IMG/VR virus record: IMGVR_UViG_3300022693_000312 | Coordinates: 1-25,829 of that record | Direction: 5' to 3' (one strand) | Length of the DNA stretch: 25,829 nucleotides | Source: a virus | Shown here: piece after piece, positions 1 to 6,686 of the stretch | Numbering within the stretch: position 1 is the stretch's first letter | Layout: each line of letters opens with the position of its first letter | Notes under the pieces: model-generated | Told to the model about the DNA's origin: nothing | The model's database searches: none | What the model saw: only the letters and a program-made list of their open reading frames with translations | Position numbers and translations under genes: made by a program

Positions 1-219
1 TGGAAGCTAATACATGCCAGTGGTCTTTATTAAGAATAGTCTTTATTAGGTGGCAAATTTTCGCTAGCTAAATATTGCCATTGTATCAGTGGCAAAATAT
101 TGCCATTGACTATGATTTTACTGTATATAATAACAGTGGTTATTGATATGCAAATACTTGCTTTATTTATTGGTTTTACTACACTGTGCTGTAATTTATT
201 AAAGATAAGAGGCAAAATC
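1..219 (+). promoter_or_regulatory. Regulatory leader with direct and inverted repeats upstream of the accessory operon
   Basis: No convincing gene is visible here. GTCTTTATTA occurs at 23-32 and again at 39-48, a period of 16 bp. AATATTGCCATTG occurs at 71-83 and 96-108, a period of 25 bp. TGGCAA lies at 51-56 and 90-95, and TTGCCA at 75-80 and 100-105, so two inverted-repeat pairs are formed; the second is a tight palindrome, TGGCAAAATATTGCCA, at 90-105. A perfect TATAAT is at 126-131, with TTGACT at 106-111, but their 14 bp spacing is short for a sigma70 promoter. The repeats sit where a repressor or activator would bind next to this box. The tail of an upstream gene could end at 33 or 71, but this cannot be decided. 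Promoter and operator function is inferred. Confidence 0.45.
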
Positions 220-555
220 ATGCTTAAACTACATGACACAATGGAAGCTACATTTAAAGATACTGCAATTGATGTAATACACACCAGCGAAGCTTGTAAT
301 GGTTTTATACGTGTAGAAGACGAAACAGTAATGTTTAAGTTACAAGCAGGTAATGTAGCTGACTATGGTGTTAATGGTGTTCAGTGTGAAGAGATGCTTG
401 AGTTTGTAGGTGGGTATTTGAAGACACTAGATGGTCACTATCCATCGGAATATAACAAGAAAGCAATAGAACATATCAATATGGCTATCGCTAATTTGAA
501 TCTGAGAACCAAGGATAGAGTAGAGCGTGGTGTTGAAGGTAAGGAGGAACTCTAA
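220..555 (+). CDS. Acb2/Tad1-family cyclic-nucleotide sponge (anti-CBASS / anti-Thoeris candidate)
   Basis: This 111-residue protein has about 50 beta-rich N-terminal residues, then GVNGVQ at 50-55, a two-helix region at about 56-95 and the ending RTKDRVERGVEG at 96-107. The last segment matches the characteristic end of the Acb2/Tad1 hairpin family (Pfam domain formerly DUF7681). Members bind signalling nucleotides made by bacterial CBASS (cyclic di- and trinucleotides) or Thoeris (cyclic ADP-ribose isomers) and so stop effector activation. The beta-rich N-terminus looks more like Tad1 than the all-helical Acb2. The start at 220 is chosen because AAGAGG lies about 7 bases upstream; an in-frame extension to 100 would only add a hydrophobic stretch covering the regulatory repeats. 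It is first in an operon, and its stop overlaps the next ATG (TAATG). Family membership is fairly sure; which nucleotide it binds is unknown. Confidence 0.8.
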   Translation: MLKLHDTMEATFKDTAIDVIHTSEACNGFIRVEDETVMFKLQAGNVADYGVNGVQCEEMLEFVGGYLKTLDGHYPSEYNKKAIEHINMAIANLNLRTKDRVERGVEGKEEL

Positions 556-722
556 TGCAAGCAAGTTTATGGGAAAGATTTAAGTATTGGTTATGTGATA
601 CGTTTGGGCATAGGAAGTCAGTGTTCAGCCATACATTTAATGGAAAGAATCATTATAACTGTAAGTTCTGTGGACGTATGGAAAGTAAACCAATCAAAAA
701 AGGTAAAGACAGTGCACATTAA
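555..722 (+). CDS. Small zinc-binding protein, DUF1660-like
   Basis: This 55-residue protein starts on an ATG overlapping the stop of the sponge gene, with AAGGAGG at 541-547 as a strong ribosome binding site. It has the pattern Cys14, Gly-His18-19, then CKFCGR with Cys36 and Cys39, followed by a basic, polar tail. The layout of C near the start, GH, and a later CxxCG resembles the small prophage/phage proteins grouped as DUF1660, which probably bind one zinc ion. No function is established for that family that I can name. Its end overlaps the next gene by 11 bp in another frame. The reading frame is supported by the ribosome binding site, the coupling and the cysteine pattern; the family name is tentative. 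Confidence 0.65.
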   Translation: MQASLWERFKYWLCDTFGHRKSVFSHTFNGKNHYNCKFCGRMESKPIKKGKDSAH

Positions 723-1050
723 GAAAGGGATGCCTTCTGAAAGCTATACAAAGATAGATAATAGGCTTTGGAGTAGGCAGGATATTAGTGACGGGGCATT
801 AAGACTATATGGTTTTATTGCTTCATTACCTAATGGTAAGGTTATTACTGATGCTTATATTATTAAGTCTCTTGGTTGGAGTCAGAGAACAGTAAGTAGT
901 AAGAAAAAAGAATTAAAAGAAGCCAAGCTATTATTAATGGTTAAAATCAGTGCTAGAGTACATGACTTATATTTAGGGTATAGTAGGTTCACAGCGGAGC
1001 AAGTAAAAGCCATGTGGGAAGACGATGAATTATATACTGAGAAAGAGTAA
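712..1050 (+). CDS. Winged-helix-like phage protein A, first of a tandem pair
   Basis: From a GTG at 712 the product is 112 residues. AAAGG lies about 8 bases upstream, which decides this start over ATG 730 (where the purine tract touches the start) and over GTG 595, which would run through the preceding gene. The central part reads as a helix-turn-helix: DGALRLYGFI, a short basic turn, IIKSLGWSQRTVSSKKKELK, then a beta wing ending DLYLGYSRF. This layout is seen in replication-organiser and small regulatory proteins of phages. The next gene encodes a similar protein of almost the same length, so the two look like an old duplication. DNA binding is inferred from the fold pattern; the target is unknown. 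It overlaps its downstream neighbour by 26 bp. Confidence 0.65.
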   Translation: MHIKKGMPSESYTKIDNRLWSRQDISDGALRLYGFIASLPNGKVITDAYIIKSLGWSQRTVSSKKKELKEAKLLLMVKISARVHDLYLGYSRFTAEQVKAMWEDDELYTEKE

Positions 1051-1366
1051 GATTGACGACTCAGCACTGGAATCGGTGTTATCAAGCGGGTTAAGTAAAG
1101 GTGCTAAGTTATTATATGCTTATCTTTTTAAACTCCGCTCAGGTGAAATAGTAAATAGCCAGACTATTATTAAAAATAATATAGTCGTTAGTAGGGCAAT
1201 GATAGGTAATTATAAGCGAGAGTTAAAGAAACATGGTTTAATCCATGAGAATAAGGATAAGACCAGCAATATTCGCTTTATTTATTTAGGGTCATTGAGT
1301 ATTCCTGCTAACGTATTTGCAGAAGATTGGAAATACGAAATAGTGGAAAATACTAATGAAGACTAA
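1025..1366 (+). CDS. Winged-helix-like phage protein B, paralogue of the upstream gene
   Basis: This 113-residue protein shares the order of motifs of its upstream neighbour: KID near the start, KGAKLLYAYLFKL, an IIKNN helix, SRAMIGNYKRELKKHGLI and a wing ending FIYLGSLSI. Shared positions include KID, GA, LLY/RLY, G, IIK, SR, K-ELK and YLG; I judge identity at about 30% by eye. The start is ATG 1025 with GGAAG just upstream, inside the end of the previous gene. It ends 11 bp inside the next gene (ATG 1356 before TAA 1366), which suggests coupled translation. A DNA-binding regulator or replication accessory protein is the likeliest role, but nothing in the sequence names it. Confidence 0.65.
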   Translation: MNYILRKSKIDDSALESVLSSGLSKGAKLLYAYLFKLRSGEIVNSQTIIKNNIVVSRAMIGNYKRELKKHGLIHENKDKTSNIRFIYLGSLSIPANVFAEDWKYEIVENTNED

Positions 1367-1781
1367 ATTACCTTATTGGCTCGTAATAACTGATAAAGTT
1401 AAAGCAGGCGACTCTAAGATGTTTAGAGTACGTATTAATCCTAAGTACAAAGAGCATAAAGGTGTGTTGGCGCACGAAGAAACACACATTCAGCACTGGT
1501 ATTTAGGATTTATTCCTTGGTTTTGTGTAGCTATTGCTGTTGGTACATTGTACTCGTGGAATACCGCAGTGTGGTTTATCGTTCTTGGTTTTGGTTTCAA
1601 AGACTTGTTGTATACCTTTGTACGTAAAGCACGGTTAAAGATGGAAGTTTTGGCGTACCGTAATCAAATTGAAGTAGAAGACGGTGATTATAGTGAGTTG
1701 TACGCAGAATACTTAGCTAGTCCTTTGTATGACCTGCGTATAACGAAAGAAGAAGCGTTACGACAACTAAGAGGAAACTAA
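1356..1781 (+). CDS. Membrane-associated HEXXH zinc metallopeptidase-like protein
   Basis: This 141-residue protein carries HEETH at 40-44, the gluzincin-type zinc motif, followed by two hydrophobic segments at about 50-66 and 68-88 and then MEVLAYRNQ, where Glu97 is well placed to be the third zinc ligand. The pattern HExxH, a membrane hairpin, then ExxAYxxQ occurs in small uncharacterised phage proteins that look like cut-down M48/M56 peptidases. Both histidines and the general base Glu41 are present, so activity is possible. The substrate is unknown; a membrane or peri-membrane host target is one inference. The gene overlaps its upstream neighbour by 11 bp and is followed after 1 bp by the gp49-family gene, so it belongs to the accessory operon. 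Confidence 0.6.
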   Translation: MKTKLPYWLVITDKVKAGDSKMFRVRINPKYKEHKGVLAHEETHIQHWYLGFIPWFCVAIAVGTLYSWNTAVWFIVLGFGFKDLLYTFVRKARLKMEVLAYRNQIEVEDGDYSELYAEYLASPLYDLRITKEEALRQLRGN

Positions 1782-1782
1782 A

Positions 1783-2166
1783 ATGGAACATGTACTGAGT
1801 GATGATGATTTAATGAAGGATGATGTAGATGACGCATTAATGGAACAAGATTTCAAAGATGGTGGTGCAAAGCATCCTACTATAGAAGCATCATGTATTT
1901 CTTCATTAATGCGTAATATAGTATATAGTACACATAGAGTACCTAATACTACTACTGTTGTGGCAACTGCAACATTAAATCTTAATGGGCAGACGTTTAC
2001 ATTAGCCAGTGCTAGTACTGCATGTGCAGACCCTCGTAATTTTAACGAGGAAAAAGGTACTTATTACGCACTACAAAAAGCCACTAAAGCTGCTAGGGAA
2101 AAACTCTGGGAGTTTGAAGGGTATTTATTATTTAAAAGACTCGCAGAAGAGCAAAAAGGAGAATAG
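1783..2166 (+). CDS. N4 gp49 / Sf6 gene 66 family protein
   Basis: This is a 127-residue protein. The C-terminal half has the family signature: a strand run, ACADPRNF, then a KGTYYALQKA helix and the ending KLWEFEGYLLFKRL. This corresponds to Pfam Phage_gp49_66, named after N4 gp49 and Sf6 gene 66. Members are widespread in phage genomes near early or regulatory genes, and their biochemical role is not established. The N-terminus is acidic (SDDDLMKDDVDDAL). AAGAGGAAACTAAAATG provides a good ribosome binding site. It lies between the HEXXH protein and a gene of unknown function in the same run. The family assignment is firm; the function is not. Confidence 0.85.
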   Translation: MEHVLSDDDLMKDDVDDALMEQDFKDGGAKHPTIEASCISSLMRNIVYSTHRVPNTTTVVATATLNLNGQTFTLASASTACADPRNFNEEKGTYYALQKATKAAREKLWEFEGYLLFKRLAEEQKGE

Positions 2167-2168
2167 TC

Positions 2169-2543
2169 ATGTTGTTATCTGCTGCTAAATTAGTTCGTTG
2201 GGTTCATAAAATCGTTGTAGCAACTGCTGCTGCTGCTGTACCGAGTGATTTTGGTCGTACACGCTTAGCCTATCAAAAGATGTTGCGTGAGCTTTGCCAA
2301 CTGGCAACGAGCGAAGGGATTACCCTTAAACGTCTTAAAGAAGACGCAGCGAATCATCCTTACTTCCGTCTTAATAAGGGTTCGGATAAGATTGCCGAAG
2401 CAGTTTGGGAAGGACGTAAGGAATACATATCGCATCTTAAGGACGAAGAGAAGGGAACGGGTAGTAAGCAGACAACCCAGAGCACCTCCAAAGATAAAGA
2501 TTCTGGTGGAAGTGCTGATAAAGACCCTTCTAAGGACAAGTAA
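2169..2543 (+). CDS. Unknown protein with charged low-complexity C-terminus
   Basis: I do not recognise this 124-residue protein. The first 25 residues are weakly hydrophobic and alanine-rich (KIVVATAAAAVP), the middle (about 30-90) looks helical and basic, and the last 35 residues are a lysine/serine/aspartate tail without predicted structure. The start at 2169 has AGGAG about 8 bases upstream and follows the gp49-family stop by 2 bp. It is the last gene of the accessory operon; a GC-rich structured spacer follows directly. Its base composition is richer in G+C toward the 3' end than its neighbours. No functional call is made. Confidence 0.6.
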   Translation: MLLSAAKLVRWVHKIVVATAAAAVPSDFGRTRLAYQKMLRELCQLATSEGITLKRLKEDAANHPYFRLNKGSDKIAEAVWEGRKEYISHLKDEEKGTGSKQTTQSTSKDKDSGGSADKDPSKDK

Positions 2544-2620
2544 GGTACGAGCACAAGGGGTAGGGCGTTAGCCCTCGCCCCGCTAGTGCGGAGTACCGAA
2601 CGCAGTCGAAAAACCTACCA
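2544..2620 (+). ncRNA. GC-rich structured spacer with nested stem-loops
   Basis: GGTAC at 2544-2548 can pair with GTACC at 2593-2597, enclosing two hairpins: AGGGC 2562-2566 with GCCCT 2571-2575 (loop GTTA, extended by GGGG 2557-2560 with CCCC 2578-2581), and CCGC 2580-2583 with GCGG 2588-2591 (loop TAGT). The two hairpins share two cytosines, so they may alternate. The stretch is far more GC-rich than its surroundings. It is not a classical intrinsic terminator because no T run follows on either strand. It could be a processed RNA, an atypical end signal for the accessory operon, or a DNA site used in packaging beside the terminase genes. The pairing is visible; every role is inference. Confidence 0.4.
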
Positions 2621-2624
2621 AATA

Positions 2625-2653
2625 TTGACAAAATACCCCTTCACCTATATAAC
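2625..2653 (+). promoter_or_regulatory. Near-consensus sigma70 promoter for the terminase operon
   Basis: TTGACA at 2625-2630 is separated by 17 bp from TATAAC at 2648-2653, giving 11 of 12 consensus positions and the ideal spacing. The expected transcript starts about 25 bp before the terminase small-subunit ATG at 2687. N4 late genes are read by the host RNA polymerase, so a host-type promoter fits the position. Confidence 0.75.
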
Positions 2654-2686
2654 ACCTAAATATCATTATTAAATTTAGGTATCGTT

Positions 2687-3382
2687 ATGAGTACTACATT
2701 AACTGTAGATTTAGTTAAATCCGCTACACCAGCCAACTTACGTAATAATATTACTCAAGAGTTTGTTAATAAACTTAATACCATAGATAAAGACCCATTA
2801 GTTGCTGAACAGATGCGTGAACGTGCATTAGGGTTTATTAATGTCCTTTCGGAAGGTAAGTTCCGTATTGACGATTATCTTAACGCAGTTAAGTTTGTTA
2901 CTTACAGAATGTCTGGTTCAACGCAACAAGCTGCTTATTGTAAAACCTTCCCAGACCGTCATTTAAAGTTTAAGGCAGATAATCTAACCAACAAAGAAAT
3001 CAGTGCATACACTACAATGTACGCTAAAGGTAAGTTGGTTAGTATGCTTATGGAACGGGCAATGATACCTGTTTGGCTTGTTAACGCAGATAACTTCCAG
3101 AAAGCTATTAATACTCAAGTGGAAATTATGACGGATGTTAATAATAGCGCTATGGCAAGAACTACAGCAGCTAACAGTGTAATGACTCACATCAAACCAC
3201 CAGAAACTGCTAAGCTAGAGATTACTAATAACACCGAAGAACAGCAAAGTGTTCTACAAGAATTACGTAAAGCCACGCAAGCTCTGACAGCACAGCAACG
3301 TCAATCTATCGAAAATGGCACACATACCGTAAAAGACATTGCCCATTCTGATATAGTAGACGCTGATATTATTGAGGAATAA
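2687..3382 (+). CDS. terS: Terminase small subunit (N4 gp69-like)
   Basis: This 231-residue protein lies directly before the large terminase gene with a 2 bp gap, the usual place for the DNA-recognition subunit of the packaging motor. Residues about 60-105 read as helical DNA-binding segments and include an AAYCKTFPDRH motif of the kind seen in small terminases. A long helical middle follows, then an acidic C-terminus (DIVDADIIEE) that may contact the large subunit. In N4-type phages a protein of similar size (gp69) holds this position. The role is inferred from position and length more than from a strong motif. AGGT lies about 8 bases before ATG 2687. Confidence 0.7.
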   Translation: MSTTLTVDLVKSATPANLRNNITQEFVNKLNTIDKDPLVAEQMRERALGFINVLSEGKFRIDDYLNAVKFVTYRMSGSTQQAAYCKTFPDRHLKFKADNLTNKEISAYTTMYAKGKLVSMLMERAMIPVWLVNADNFQKAINTQVEIMTDVNNSAMARTTAANSVMTHIKPPETAKLEITNNTEEQQSVLQELRKATQALTAQQRQSIENGTHTVKDIAHSDIVDADIIEE

Positions 3383-3384
3383 AT

Positions 3385-5001
3385 ATGAGTGAGTTAACAG
3401 ACTTAGAAGCAGAGGACTTTGTAGCACCTTCCGTAGAAGAGTTACTTAATGATGTTGATTACTCTGATTTAGAAAACTATATACCTAGTGACTTTGCTTT
3501 AGAGTTTGTTAACTTTATTAAGTTAGTAGAAGGTGGTAAGACTGAGAATAAAACCCCTGTAGTACATTACAGGATGATAGATAATTTTATTCAAGATAAT
3601 GGTTTAGATACCATTAATATGTGCCACCGTGGTATAGCAAAGTCTACTCTTAAAGAATACCTAATATTATATTTAGGTGTCTATGGTGAGCTACCTAACT
3701 TCGGTAGAATACCTTATGGTTTGTATGTATCCGATAGTATGGATAATGGTGTTAAAAAGATGCGTAAATCTCTTGAATACCGTTATGAGAACTCAGACTT
3801 TTTAAAAACTTATATACCTAAAGTTAAAATTACTGATAACCGTTGGGAATTTATAAATATAGAAGGTGTTTCTACAGTATTCTCAGGGCATGGCGCAAAG
3901 ACAGGTGTTCGTGGTACTCGTGAAAACAACTCCCGTCCTGTAATAGCATTGCTGGATGACTTAATATCAGATGCAGATGCTAGGTCACCTACAGTAATTG
4001 CTGACGTAGAAGAGACAGTCTACCGAGCCATCGACCACGCACTACATCCGCAGAAACGTAAAATTATCTGGTCAGGTACTCCGTTTAACTCTCGTGACCC
4101 ATTATATAAAGCAGTTGAGTCTGGTGCATGGAATGTAAACATCTATCCTGTATGTGAGAAGTTTCCGTGTGAAGAGCACGAATTTAGGGGTTCATGGGCA
4201 GACCGTTTCGGCTACAAAGAAGTAATGCGTAGTTACATAAAAGCTAAACGCTCAGGTAAGATTGCTGACTTTAACCAAGAATTGATGCTTAGAATTATGT
4301 CTGAGAAAGAACGTCTAATTAAAGACCATGAAATTAAGTGGTACAGTCGTGACAAGCTTATGGCTGTTAAGAGTTTATTTAACTTCTATATTACTACTGA
4401 CTTTGCAACTAGCGAAAAAACTGGTGCTGACTTCTCAGTAATTAGTGTATGGGCAGTAAATAATAATAGTGATTGGTATTGGGTAGATGGTATCTGCGAA
4501 CAGCAGGATATGAGCGCCAATATTAAAGACTTATTTAGATTGGTTCAGTTATATGACCCGTTACTGGTAGGTGTAGAAATCTCAGGACAGCAGAAAGGTT
4601 TTATTAAATGGATACAAGATGAAATGCTTGTACGTAAGTGTTTCTTCAACTTGGCTTCTGATAAGAACACTGGTGAAGCTGGTATCAAACCAAACACAAA
4701 TAAATTAGAACGATTCAACGTTGTTGTTCCTTGGTTTAGGTCACTTAAGATGCACTTCCCAGAAGAGTTACGTAACTCTAAGCCAATGCAAGAAATGTAT
4801 AATGAGCTATCTCTTGTTACGTCTACTGCTTTCAAATCAAAGCATGATGATTTTATAGATACTATATCAATGTTACCTCTTATGTCTTATTATTTACCTA
4901 GCCATGATAATAAAACTACTAGTGATGAAAGCGGTGGTATATACATGGGCGAAGACGAAGATTATGAAGAAGAGTACAATATTGACTCTTATGTAGAATA
5001 G
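3385..5001 (+). CDS. terL: Terminase large subunit, packaging ATPase-nuclease (N4 gp68-like)
   Basis: This 538-residue protein drives DNA translocation into the prohead and cuts the genome. The Walker A variant CHRGIAKST is at 80-88, Walker B with the catalytic acidic pair is in VIALLDD (Asp191-Asp192), and the coupling motif IIWSGTP is at about 227-233. The RNase H-like nuclease domain supplies Asp339 in ITTDFA, Glu398 in VGVEIS and Asp488/489 in KHDDFIDT, so the metal-binding triad appears complete. The length is normal for the N4 group. An acidic N-terminal 35 residues and an acidic C-terminal tail flank the core. Translation is probably coupled to the small subunit. Confidence 0.95.
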   Translation: MSELTDLEAEDFVAPSVEELLNDVDYSDLENYIPSDFALEFVNFIKLVEGGKTENKTPVVHYRMIDNFIQDNGLDTINMCHRGIAKSTLKEYLILYLGVYGELPNFGRIPYGLYVSDSMDNGVKKMRKSLEYRYENSDFLKTYIPKVKITDNRWEFINIEGVSTVFSGHGAKTGVRGTRENNSRPVIALLDDLISDADARSPTVIADVEETVYRAIDHALHPQKRKIIWSGTPFNSRDPLYKAVESGAWNVNIYPVCEKFPCEEHEFRGSWADRFGYKEVMRSYIKAKRSGKIADFNQELMLRIMSEKERLIKDHEIKWYSRDKLMAVKSLFNFYITTDFATSEKTGADFSVISVWAVNNNSDWYWVDGICEQQDMSANIKDLFRLVQLYDPLLVGVEISGQQKGFIKWIQDEMLVRKCFFNLASDKNTGEAGIKPNTNKLERFNVVVPWFRSLKMHFPEELRNSKPMQEMYNELSLVTSTAFKSKHDDFIDTISMLPLMSYYLPSHDNKTTSDESGGIYMGEDEDYEEEYNIDSYVE

Positions 5002-5011
5002 GTAAATAAAG

Positions 5012-5245
5012 ATGTTCCTTACTATTAATGAAACTAGACCTACTTTTGTTGCGCCAGCCACTAAAGAATACACGATTGTCCCTGTCCTTGGTTCAGGTAG
5101 TGCTTCCCTAGAACTTAAACTACATGGAAGCACTAATTGGGGTAGTTTAGGTGACTTAACTGATGAAGTTAAACAAATTACCCTCAGCGAAGGCACTAAA
5201 ATTAAGATAACCGCTTCTGGTGGAGCATTTGCGGAGATTGGTTAA
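5012..5245 (+). CDS. Small beta-rich protein of unknown function, probably virion
   Basis: This 77-residue protein is predicted almost wholly beta from its alternating pattern (TIVPVLGSG, LELKLHGS, KIKITASGG). No signal peptide, membrane segment or catalytic motif is visible. It starts 10 bp after the terminase stop with AGGT upstream, and its TAA overlaps the ATG of the lectin-like gene (TAATG), so the two are probably translated together. A small head or tail decoration protein is the likeliest role, by position only. Confidence 0.55.
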   Translation: MFLTINETRPTFVAPATKEYTIVPVLGSGSASLELKLHGSTNWGSLGDLTDEVKQITLSEGTKIKITASGGAFAEIG

Positions 5246-5940
5246 TGACAATATTAAAAAGTCCTTTAGTCTCTGCAATGAAGCCTTTGCTAGGTAATTC
5301 TAAAGTGCAGAGGTATTTTACTGAGTTTACTGGAAGTAATAGTTTTTACATAGAAATACCACCAATCACTCTACCTACTAACACCCCATGGGTGCTTAGA
5401 GTAGTTGCAGCAGTGCCTAATGAGGGTGCTTATTTACTAGCTAATCATACTAAAGATGACTCACAATCTCGTTTTGGTTTACTAAATGATGGCAGGACGT
5501 TTGGGCTATCTAATGATAGTAATAATATTGGGGGAGATACCCAAGGCATGAAAGGTGGTAATCAGTTACGTACAATGGAAGCTGTTAATAATGGTGGAGG
5601 TACTATAACTATTACCATTAATGAAGTACAAGTGAATAGCTTTAACGATGGTACGTTATCTCCTGTACTAAGGAGCATAGGTAGGCAATATAACGGAGAT
5701 ACTGGAGTACCTCCTATGGAAGGGGTAATATCCTTAGTACAGATTGAAGTTGATGGGGTGGTCTTGCTAGATATGCCTATTAATGGTAACTACACGCCTG
5801 AGAATAATATCGTTACAGATATATCTGGTAATGGTAACCATGGCACATTTCAAGGTATCTTTGCTGGAGCTAGTGAACTTTATACACAAAATAATGAAAG
5901 TCATTGGGAAACTTCAACAAAGTTACTTAAAACATCTTAA
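5245..5940 (+). CDS. LamG/concanavalin-like jelly-roll protein, probable virion adhesin
   Basis: This 231-residue protein is rich in beta strands with TITITINEVQV in the middle and DISGNGNHGTFQG near residue 200. The D-SGNGNHGT pattern is typical of LamG-type concanavalin-like domains that bind carbohydrate or decorate phage tails and secreted proteins. It carries no signal peptide, which fits a structural phage protein. It sits between the terminase and the gp67-like connector. Carbohydrate binding is inferred from the motif; a purely structural jelly-roll is the alternative. Confidence 0.6.
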   Translation: MTILKSPLVSAMKPLLGNSKVQRYFTEFTGSNSFYIEIPPITLPTNTPWVLRVVAAVPNEGAYLLANHTKDDSQSRFGLLNDGRTFGLSNDSNNIGGDTQGMKGGNQLRTMEAVNNGGGTITITINEVQVNSFNDGTLSPVLRSIGRQYNGDTGVPPMEGVISLVQIEVDGVVLLDMPINGNYTPENNIVTDISGNGNHGTFQGIFAGASELYTQNNESHWETSTKLLKTS

Positions 5941-5951
5941 GGATAAGTCTT

Positions 5952-6686
5952 ATGTCTATAACAGAACAGACTATTACAAAACCAACAGTGCAAGATGTTT
6001 TAAGCATTCTTGCTTATGGGAATTTTAGAAGTATAGCCACATCACAAGAAGGGTTAGGGTTTAAAAGCTCTCAACTACCTACAATGATGGCTTTTATCAA
6101 CCCAGCTATCCAAGAAGTCTTTAATAGATTTAATCTTGGTATGAATAAAGTAAAAGTAGTTTTTGAAGATGGTCGTAAGAAATATGCGATTAATAAAAAC
6201 TATGCTTATTCTGTAGTAGGTGAAACAGGTACTGTTGACGATACAATACAGAACCCATTAACAGGTACAGTGTCTAGTATTGTTTTTGTTGAGACAGAAG
6301 ACGAGTACGTATTCTCTATTAATGATAGAAGTGAAGAATACTTAGTTACCTCCTCTAATCCTTCATTTATCACAGTAAATGACACTTTATTGAGTAAAGA
6401 AAAAGGTCTTTACTTATATATCGTTACTCAGCCTACTAAACTACCACTAGATACTAGTGATAGTGTTAAAGACTTAGAACTAGATATTCCTGAGCACTTC
6501 TTAGAAGTAGTAGCACTATGTACTGCTAAACTTTATTACTCATCTTCGGGAAGTAAAGAGAACGTGCAAAGAGCATCGTTATTTAATACTCTATATGAAC
6601 AAGCAGTACAGGTATTAATGGATAGCGGGGCTAAGCAGGACATGGAGTTCTTTAGTCCTGCGGAGGACATGAGAGAATGGGCTTAA
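5952..6686 (+). CDS. N4 gp67-like head-to-tail connector protein
   Basis: This 244-residue protein holds the N4 gp67 position, after the large terminase and before the tail appendages, and has matching length (about 30 kDa in N4). Features I recognise are a SSQLPTMMAF segment near residue 40, a beta-rich central region, and a C-terminal helical part beginning DIPEHFLEVVALCTAKLYY, the kind of helix bundle found in ring-forming adaptor proteins below the portal. The start has AAGGA upstream. It ends 10 bp inside the long fibre gene. A connector role is well supported for the family; details for this copy are inferred. Confidence 0.75.
   Translation: MSITEQTITKPTVQDVLSILAYGNFRSIATSQEGLGFKSSQLPTMMAFINPAIQEVFNRFNLGMNKVKVVFEDGRKKYAINKNYAYSVVGETGTVDDTIQNPLTGTVSSIVFVETEDEYVFSINDRSEEYLVTSSNPSFITVNDTLLSKEKGLYLYIVTQPTKLPLDTSDSVKDLELDIPEHFLEVVALCTAKLYYSSSGSKENVQRASLFNTLYEQAVQVLMDSGAKQDMEFFSPAEDMREWA

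Noticed and set aside
106-131. TTGACT and TATAAT as a standard sigma70 promoter
   Set aside because: Their spacing is 14 bp, below the usable range; I keep only a weaker promoter-like call for the region as a whole.
100-219. In-frame upstream extension of the sponge gene with a hydrophobic segment
   Set aside because: It would start within the repeat/promoter region and has no good ribosome binding site, whereas ATG 220 has AAGAGG at good spacing and gives the normal family N-terminus.
30-284. Minus-strand open frame across the left leader
   Set aside because: It covers the repeats and the start of the sponge gene on the opposite strand, has no ribosome binding site pattern or recognisable product, and every other gene runs on the + strand.
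595-711. Longer start at GTG 595 for winged-helix protein A
   Set aside because: It lies entirely within the well-supported zinc-protein gene, gives no conserved sequence, and makes the protein much longer than its 113-residue paralogue.
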